The translations under genes were made by a program, and so were the position numbers. Under the pieces are notes generated by a model. The model saw only the letters and a list, made by a program, of their open reading frames with translations. It was not told the DNA's origin and searched no databases. A stretch of 64,000 nucleotides of DNA from an uncultured Flavobacterium sp. (GTDB lineage: Bacteria > Bacteroidota > Bacteroidia > Flavobacteriales > Flavobacteriaceae), in contig CALTVC010000002.1 of assembly GCA_943912855.1 (NCBI GenBank), forward strand, positions 186,001-250,000. The letters are read 5' to 3'. Of this stretch, positions 59,003 to 64,000 are shown piece by piece. How positions within the stretch are numbered: the first letter of the stretch is position 1; each line of letters opens with the position of its first letter.

Positions 59003-59497
59003 CTACGGATTTAATAATTTTTTCAGTTTGCCTTTTATCCTATTCATCTTCACCCTTGCATTCACTTCGCTAATGCCAAGTGTTTCGGCTATTTCTGTGT
59101 AATCCTTGTCTTCCAAATACATAAACACCAATGCTTTTTCTATGTCGTTAAGCTGGTGTACAGCCTTGTACAGCTGTTTTATGTGTTCTTCTTCTTCGTA
59201 GTTGTACTCGTCTTGCCTAACCTTATGGAGGTTGGTATCAAACTCTATGGTGTGTATGGTGCGACCCTTTTTTCGGTACAGTGTTATAGCAGTATTTAGT
59301 GCCACACGATATGCCCAGGTAGTAAATTTGGCATCGCCCCTAAACTGCGGGTAGGCTTTCCAGAGCTGTATGGTAATTTCCTGGAAAAGGTCTTTGTGCG
59401 CGTCCTCATCGTTAGTGTAGAGGCGGCACACCTTGTGTATCAGGTTTTGATTCTCCTGAAGCTGTTTTACAAATTCCTTTTCTCCGTTTATACTCAT
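59003..59497 (-). CDS. ECF-type RNA polymerase sigma factor
   Basis: A 164-residue sigma-70 family protein with region 2 (DLFQEITIQLWKAYPQFRGDAKFTTWAYRVALNTAI) and region 4 (IEKALVFMYLEDKDYTEIAETLGISEVNARVKMNRIKGKLKKLL). It lacks regions 1 and 3, as ECF factors do. It heads a three-gene operon with a membrane protein and a TraB/GumN protein, and probably controls its own operon among others. Confidence 0.94.
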   Translation of the reverse strand: MSINGEKEFVKQLQENQNLIHKVCRLYTNDEDAHKDLFQEITIQLWKAYPQFRGDAKFTTWAYRVALNTAITLYRKKGRTIHTIEFDTNLHKVRQDEYNYEEEEHIKQLYKAVHQLNDIEKALVFMYLEDKDYTEIAETLGISEVNARVKMNRIKGKLKKLLNP

Positions 59498-59543
59498 GGT
59501 AGTGTATAAGTATATGGTGTAGTAAAAATGTTACACTTTGTTA

Positions 59544-60605
59544 TTACAATTCTTTGTCTTTATAATAATTTACCAGCAATCCGGTAAACTTACTATAGGT
59601 TTCAAGCCCGTCTTTTTGTTCGTTTGCTTTCAGGTAATGATCGTAGATGTATTCAAAAATATCTTCTATAAACGACTCGTATTTTTTATTGAAGTCCTTA
59701 CTTTCCTTAAAATTTTTTCGGATTCCCTTGTTCACTCCTTTAATGATTTCCTTGGCTTTGGCTTCGTCAAACTTTGCAATATTTCCAATGCAGTACCTAA
59801 GAGCAAAACTGTATCCGGAGTATTTGAAGTACATATCATTGCTGTAAATACTTGCCATAAAACCTATAAAGTTAGCTTCGCTTTCGTTAGCGTAACCTAT
59901 TTGGTGACTCATTTCATGGCAGGTAGTAGTAGGCTGATTATACAGAGGGAGCATATCATTTACCTGGGCTTCGTTTGTAAACGGGTTCAGGTAACCACCA
60001 AAGCCCATATATGATTGTGCCAAACTCATAAGCGACGACTTTATACTCTTATGCTCATAAGTAAACTCAGGAAATGTTTTTTGTAGCTCTGTATACGCCT
60101 GTGGTGCCCTGTCGTAAATGCCATTAATATCGTATGGCAACACTACTTTTACGGTGTCATTGTGTGTTATTTGCAGGTGAAGCGCATTGGTTTTAGTAAT
60201 AAGTTTATGCGTAAAGTCTATTAGTTCCTGTTCTGTATACTCTTTTTCTATTCCCATTTTTTTATGCAACGGCATACGTCTGTAGTTTAATGCCCAAAGC
60301 AATGTAAACACAAAATACACAACCGATAGACAAGCAGCTATTTGAATTAAATTTTGCTTATACGATGTTTTCCAGGTTCTTCTTGTTTTCCAAATCCATC
60401 GTAATGCTAAAAACAGTGTTATAGCGTACAGTATATCGCCAATGGAAAAACCTATCCAGCCTAATAGTACCCTTTCTGTACGGCTTATGTAAGGAAAAAT
60501 GCCGTTGCTATAATATTTCTCTACAAATGCAGGAAAGGAGGAAAGTATGTTTACAATAACAATTTGTACCGGAAATAGTATGGCGATTAGCTTTGTTCGG
60601 GTCAT
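59544..60605 (-). CDS. DUF3810 membrane protein with zinc-protease-like HExxH
   Basis: A 353-residue protein with three membrane segments at the N-terminus (about 5-25, 45-68, 82-105) and a soluble C-terminal domain carrying HEMSHQIGYANESEANFIGF, an HExxH zinc motif followed by the downstream glutamates usual in such enzymes. DUF3810 is common in Bacteroidota and of unknown function; membrane-linked peptidase activity is a fair guess from the motif. It is transcribed alone toward the sigma operon. Confidence 0.88.
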   Translation of the reverse strand: MTRTKLIAILFPVQIVIVNILSSFPAFVEKYYSNGIFPYISRTERVLLGWIGFSIGDILYAITLFLALRWIWKTRRTWKTSYKQNLIQIAACLSVVYFVFTLLWALNYRRMPLHKKMGIEKEYTEQELIDFTHKLITKTNALHLQITHNDTVKVVLPYDINGIYDRAPQAYTELQKTFPEFTYEHKSIKSSLMSLAQSYMGFGGYLNPFTNEAQVNDMLPLYNQPTTTCHEMSHQIGYANESEANFIGFMASIYSNDMYFKYSGYSFALRYCIGNIAKFDEAKAKEIIKGVNKGIRKNFKESKDFNKKYESFIEDIFEYIYDHYLKANEQKDGLETYSKFTGLLVNYYKDKEL

Positions 60606-60678
60606 GGATTTTGAAAATGGTTGAGTAAATATAAATCCTTTTTTTATTTAAGGCTAATCAATGAAAGTTTTTAACCCC

Positions 60679-60686
60679 TACCTTTG
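60679..60686 (+). promoter_or_regulatory. -7 promoter element of pepD
   Basis: TACCTTTG matches TAnnTTTG and sets the start near 60693, giving a leader of about 36 bases to the chosen ATG. Confidence 0.6.
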
Positions 60687-60728
60687 CAGTATCATTGAAC
60701 AATGGACAACAAACAACGAACAATAATT

Positions 60729-62192
60729 ATGAGCAACGAAATACGCAACCTGGAGCCCAAAGCGCTTTGGAATAAGTTTGCCGACCTGAATGCCGTACCA
60801 CGCCCGTCTAAAAAAGAGGAACGTGTTATAGCTTTTATGAAAGACTTCGGTAAAAACCTTGGTCTTGAAACCCTTGAAGACGAAGTAGGTAATGTAATCA
60901 TTAAAAAACCTGCTACGAAGGGGCTTGAAAACCGCAAGACCATAGTAATGCAAAGTCACCTGGATATGGTACACCAAAAGAATGCCGACACGGTATTTGA
61001 CTTTGATGCCCAGGGAATAGAAATGTATGTAGATGGCGACTGGGTACGTGCAAAAGGTACTACGCTTGGAGCTGATAATGGACTTGGAGTAGCCACAATT
61101 ATGGCGATACTTGAAAGTACAGATATTCCGCACCCTACCATAGAAGCACTATTTACCATAGACGAAGAAACTGGTATGACCGGAGCTATGGGGCTTAAAG
61201 GTGGTTTACTAAACGGAGAAATACTCCTTAACCTTGATACTGAGGAAGACGACGAAATAGACATAGGCTGTGCCGGTGGTGTAGACGTTACTGCCGAACG
61301 TGGTTATGAGGAGGAAGAAGTTCCTGAAAACTCGCTTGCCTATAACATTACGGTGAAAGGACTAAATGGCGGACACAGTGGTATGGACATCCATAAAGGA
61401 CTGGGTAATGCTAATAAAATAATGAACCGCCTTTTGTTTGACGGTTTTGAAAACTGGGGCCTTCAGATTGCTGAAATTAATGGCGGTAGCCTGCGCAATG
61501 CTATTCCGCGTGAAAGCTTTGCCAAAGTTATTGTAAGCGATATTTTCGATGGTGCGTTCCAACTGGATATGCAGGAAATCATTGCCGACATTAAGGCGGA
61601 GTTTAAAACTACCGAACCGAATCTTCAAATCCTTGTAGAAAAAGCCGATGCGCTTCCTGCTTCAGTTATGGATCTTGGCGTGCAGGAAGGTGTGCTACGT
61701 GCCATTTACGCAGCTCATAATGGTGTATACCGCATGAGTGCTGATATGGCTGACCTGGTAGAAACCAGCAATAATATAGCCCGTGTAATTATAAAAGACG
61801 GAAGCGTGTACATTGGTTGCCTAACGCGTTCATCTGTAGAAACCAGTAAGTTTGATCTAGCCAATGCCCTGCGCAGTGCGTTTGAACTTACAGGCTGTGA
61901 GGTTACGCTTTCGGGTTCATATCCTGGCTGGACACCAAATGTAAATTCGCCTATACTGGAAGTACTTAAAGATATTTATACCAAACAAAACGGTACCGCT
62001 CCGCACGTTGTTGCCTGTCATGCCGGACTTGAATGTGGTATACTTGGTACAAACTATCCGGATATGGATATGATTTCTTTTGGACCAACGATTAAAGGGG
62101 CGCACAGCCCTGACGAACGTGCCAGCATATCATCAGCTCAAAAATACTGGAAGTTTGTACTGGAAATATTGGAAAACATTCCTGTAAAATAG
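60729..62192 (+). CDS. pepD: Aminoacyl-histidine dipeptidase (cytosol non-specific dipeptidase, M20 family)
   Basis: A 487-residue protein from the ATG at 60729 (MSNEIRNLEPKALW, the usual start of the family). Another ATG 9 codons upstream is possible. Metal-site motifs are QSHLDMVHQK, GADNGLGVA and DEETGMTGA, and GGHSGMDIHKG opens the lid domain. The enzyme splits dipeptides such as carnosine-like Xaa-His in the cytoplasm using two zinc ions. Length and motifs fit PepD fully. Confidence 0.95.
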   Translation: MSNEIRNLEPKALWNKFADLNAVPRPSKKEERVIAFMKDFGKNLGLETLEDEVGNVIIKKPATKGLENRKTIVMQSHLDMVHQKNADTVFDFDAQGIEMYVDGDWVRAKGTTLGADNGLGVATIMAILESTDIPHPTIEALFTIDEETGMTGAMGLKGGLLNGEILLNLDTEEDDEIDIGCAGGVDVTAERGYEEEEVPENSLAYNITVKGLNGGHSGMDIHKGLGNANKIMNRLLFDGFENWGLQIAEINGGSLRNAIPRESFAKVIVSDIFDGAFQLDMQEIIADIKAEFKTTEPNLQILVEKADALPASVMDLGVQEGVLRAIYAAHNGVYRMSADMADLVETSNNIARVIIKDGSVYIGCLTRSSVETSKFDLANALRSAFELTGCEVTLSGSYPGWTPNVNSPILEVLKDIYTKQNGTAPHVVACHAGLECGILGTNYPDMDMISFGPTIKGAHSPDERASISSAQKYWKFVLEILENIPVK

Positions 62193-62205
62193 TATAACTT
62201 ATTAT

Positions 62206-62245
62206 AAAAAGTAAAGCCATCCTTTCGGGTGGCTTTTACTTTTTA
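62206..62245. terminator. Bidirectional terminator between pepD and the pentapeptide gene
   Basis: AAAAAGTAAAGCCA and its partner TGGCTTTTACTTTTT (ending near 62245) form a long stem with one bulge and a short loop around CTTTCG. It overlaps the stop of the pentapeptide gene. Confidence 0.8.
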
Positions 62246-62809
62246 CTCTATATTAATCTGGTATTTCTGTAACAGACCATGTATGTTTTCCTTACTGAAT
62301 TTCGCTTTCTTTATCCTGTTACTTTCGGGACAAATGGCAAAGTTATAAGCGGTACGTAAGTCGGCTTTTTCTAATACAGTACGGTCAAAAACGGCATTTT
62401 TCAAATCACATTCTGTAAAGCTAGCTGCGGTAAGGTCGGCCTCGGTAAAATCAGCTTCTGCCAATACACAATTAGTAAACTTTGTGCTCTTCAGTTTCAT
62501 TTTATAAAATGATGTGAGCTCCATATAGCAGTGATTAAAAGAAGCACTGAACAAAAACTGTTCGCAACTACTAAATTGTAATCCTAATAATTTACACTCT
62601 CTAAAATCACACTCTTTAATGGCAGTATGATTTATATTGGCATTACCCATATTGCAACCAATAAAGATACATTGGGTAAAAACAATTCCCGATAGATTAG
62701 CATTTTCAAAATTACAGTTTGTAAATGTGCAGTTGTCATATTCAGCTTTCTCCAGTTGAATATTGGTATAATCCTCCTTTAAAAACTCTTTGTCTTCAAT
62801 AAGTAGCAT
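62243..62809 (-). CDS. Pentapeptide-repeat protein
   Basis: A 188-residue cytoplasmic protein made of A(N/D)(L/F)xx repeats such as NCNFENANLSGIVF, DFRECKLLGLQF and EADFTEADLTAASFTECDLKNAVF, which form a right-handed quadrilateral beta-helix. Some members mimic DNA and protect gyrase (Qnr type), but this one has no loops or fingerprint I can tie to that role. It follows the DUF6265-like gene by 3 bases, so the two form an operon. Confidence 0.88.
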   Translation of the reverse strand: MLLIEDKEFLKEDYTNIQLEKAEYDNCTFTNCNFENANLSGIVFTQCIFIGCNMGNANINHTAIKECDFRECKLLGLQFSSCEQFLFSASFNHCYMELTSFYKMKLKSTKFTNCVLAEADFTEADLTAASFTECDLKNAVFDRTVLEKADLRTAYNFAICPESNRIKKAKFSKENIHGLLQKYQINIE

Positions 62810-62812
62810 AAG

Positions 62813-63313
62813 TTATTTTATCTTCTTCATAGCAAAGGTTTCACTTTTTTCTTCACCCTTCTGTTTTCCGTAAATCACAGCAACTAACGAGTCAGGTTTT
62901 ACCTGAGTGTAAACAATTTTGTTTGGATAATCGTGTTGCGGATTTTCAAAAGTCATCTCCGTATCAGTAATTTTAGTAAGTTCAAATCGTACCGGTTTTT
63001 CCTCATTTTGACCAGGTACACTAACAGTAAACGCCATTTTCCCTCCCACTTCGTCCAGCACAACAGTTTCCGAAAAAACGGTATCATTCTTAGGAGTTAC
63101 AAAATAGCTCTCACCATGATAAACAGAATCATTAATTTTAACCCAGTTCTCGGTAAGACTGCCTTCTTTAGAAGTAAAACCCCAGTTTCCTGTAAGCCAT
63201 GCAACTTTTTCAATTTCACGGGATACCTTTGCAGTAGTTTCCTGCGTATTAGTTTCATCTTTCTTGCATGATACTAACAAAGCGATTATTGCTAAAGTAT
63301 AAATCTGTTTCAT
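62813..63313 (-). CDS. Small lipoprotein, DUF6265-like
   Basis: A 166-residue lipoprotein (lipobox LLVSC, C16, then KKDE). The rest, with WLTGNWGFTSKEGSLTENWVK, YHGESYFV and FENPQHDYPNKIVY, matches the DUF6265 group, a lipocalin-like beta-barrel of unknown function. It should sit in the periplasm on a membrane. It is co-transcribed with the pentapeptide gene. Confidence 0.82.
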   Translation of the reverse strand: MKQIYTLAIIALLVSCKKDETNTQETTAKVSREIEKVAWLTGNWGFTSKEGSLTENWVKINDSVYHGESYFVTPKNDTVFSETVVLDEVGGKMAFTVSVPGQNEEKPVRFELTKITDTEMTFENPQHDYPNKIVYTQVKPDSLVAVIYGKQKGEEKSETFAMKKIK

Positions 63314-63347
63314 ATTTTTTAATTGACTGATTTTGTTGCAATTTAAG

Positions 63348-63397
63348 ACTTTATCAAAAACCTTTTAAAGTATTGTGGTTATTTAATTTGATAAAGT
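63348..63397. repeat. Inverted repeat upstream of prfA
   Basis: ACTTTATCAAA (63348-63358) and TTTGATAAAGT (63387-63397) are perfect over 11 bases and extend a few A/T pairs further out. It lies in the 224-base divergent gap next to the DUF6265-like start and may be an operator. No other feature was seen besides the prfA promoter. Confidence 0.5.
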
Positions 63398-63485
63398 TTT
63401 ATTGACTAATGCTTCTCAAGACAATACGTCAGCGATTGTATTGGTCACCTACAGCGGAATGATTTTTGCCATCATAAACAGTGTA

Positions 63486-63514
63486 TTGATTATCAAAAAA
63501 AAAGCGTAATTTTG
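63486..63514 (+). promoter_or_regulatory. Promoter of prfA
   Basis: TTG at 63486-63488 and TAATTTTG at 63507-63514 with 18 bases between fit the Bacteroidota -33/-7 pattern. The start is near 63521. Confidence 0.65.
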
Positions 63515-63537
63515 CACATCCAAATACAGGAGATAAA

Positions 63538-64000
63538 ATGAGTATGATAGACAGGTTACAGTTTATAAAGCAACGTTTTGACGAAGTGTCTGACCTTGTA
63601 ATACAACCGGATATTATTGCCGATCAAAAACGCTATGTACAGCTTAACAAGGAATATAAAGACCTTAAAGCACTGGTAGATAAGCGTGATGAATATATGA
63701 AGGCTGTGGGCAACATGGAAGAAGCCCAGGAAATTATAGCCGATGGCAGTGATGCCGAAATGGTGGATATGGCAAAACTTCAGCTAGATGAAGCTAAGGC
63801 AGTTCTTCCACAACTTGAGGAAGAAATCAAGTTTATGCTAATTCCTAAAGATCCTGAAGACGCTAAAAACGTAATGGTAGAAATTCGTGCTGGTACAGGC
63901 GGAGATGAAGCAAGTATTTTTGCAGGCGACCTATACCGTATGTATAGCAAATATTGCGAAAACAAAGGCTGGAGAACCAGTGTAGTTGACGTAAGCGAAG
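63538..64000 (+). CDS. prfA: Peptide chain release factor 1, C-terminus beyond the window
   Basis: The first 154 residues of RF1: the N-terminal helical domain and the beginning of the core with EIRAGTGGDEASIFAGDLYRMY. The GGQ and PxT motifs lie beyond the edge. An AGGAG at 63528-63532 stands six bases before this ATG and decides it over the ATG two codons later. RF1 ends translation at UAA and UAG on the ribosome. Confidence 0.96.
   Translation, partial: MSMIDRLQFIKQRFDEVSDLVIQPDIIADQKRYVQLNKEYKDLKALVDKRDEYMKAVGNMEEAQEIIADGSDAEMVDMAKLQLDEAKAVLPQLEEEIKFMLIPKDPEDAKNVMVEIRAGTGGDEASIFAGDLYRMYSKYCENKGWRTSVVDVSE

Noticed and set aside
1..64000. CRISPR arrays, insertion sequences, tRNA and rRNA genes
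   Set aside because: No regularly spaced repeats, transposase-like proteins, rRNA-like sequence or convincing tRNA cloverleaf was found on reading. Short RNA genes could still be missed by eye.

Overview
The window comes from a member of the Bacteroidota, most likely a Flavobacteriaceae species close to Flavobacterium. The evidence is paired SusC/SusD proteins, type IX secretion (T9SS) C-terminal sorting domains of both the 'PNP...GxY' type and the gliding-associated 'FTPNGDG' type, a moderately AT-rich composition, genes that mostly lack a Shine-Dalgarno sequence, and repeated TAnnTTTG -7 promoter elements. No mobile element, CRISPR array, rRNA or tRNA was seen.

Layout. (1) 1-11.2 kb: a histidine kinase / NtrC-type regulator pair, divergent from an export operon of membrane-fusion adaptor, ABC ATPase, two tandem FtsX/MacB-like permeases and a TolC-like channel. 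(2) 11.2-34.2 kb: an alginate utilization locus. A 17-kb minus-strand series runs susC, susD, PL6 lyase, IPT-domain lipoprotein, PL17 oligoalginate lyase, KdgF-like cupin, a T9SS surface protein, MFS transporter, DEH reductase (SDR), KDG kinase, KDPG aldolase and a secreted lyase-like protein. Above it lie a FadR-type GntR regulator, a second secreted PL6 lyase and, on the plus strand, a sialate-O-acetylesterase-like enzyme. Together these cut alginate outside the cell, import oligomers, reduce them to monouronate and feed pyruvate and glyceraldehyde-3-phosphate into central metabolism. (3) 34.2-40.7 kb: an AraC regulator divergent from a TonB receptor, a DUF4374 lipoprotein and an ankyrin protein, resembling the Xus xenosiderophore uptake system. 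(4) 40.7-43.6 kb: a fluoride riboswitch with a CLC-F type exporter, then a QorB-like reductase divergent from an HxlR regulator. (5) 43.7-52.7 kb: two very large T9SS type B surface proteins flanking a single-domain response regulator and a GH39-like enzyme. (6) 53.3-64 kb: housekeeping and hypothetical genes: DUF4268, a Nudix CoA pyrophosphatase, an acyltransferase, an outer-membrane beta-barrel protein, an ECF sigma / membrane protein / TraB-GumN operon, DUF3810, a PepD dipeptidase, a pentapeptide protein, a DUF6265-like lipoprotein and the start of prfA.

Most notable regulatory signal. The 710-base gap between the second PL6 gene and the esterase holds a plus-strand -7 element (31946-31953) and, about 110 bases on, a perfect intrinsic terminator (32063-32089) with no reading frame between them. 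The RNA this predicts would carry 24 bases perfectly complementary to the susC mRNA leader, two further collinear blocks complementary to that leader up to the susC start codon, and 18 bases complementary to the leader of the second PL6 gene. I read this as a candidate antisense small RNA controlling alginate uptake and depolymerization. A vestigial leader copy is the alternative. A TTGGTNNACCAA operator, probably bound by the GntR regulator, sits over the -7 elements of gntR and the second PL6 gene, upstream of the esterase, and just past the second PL6 stop codon.
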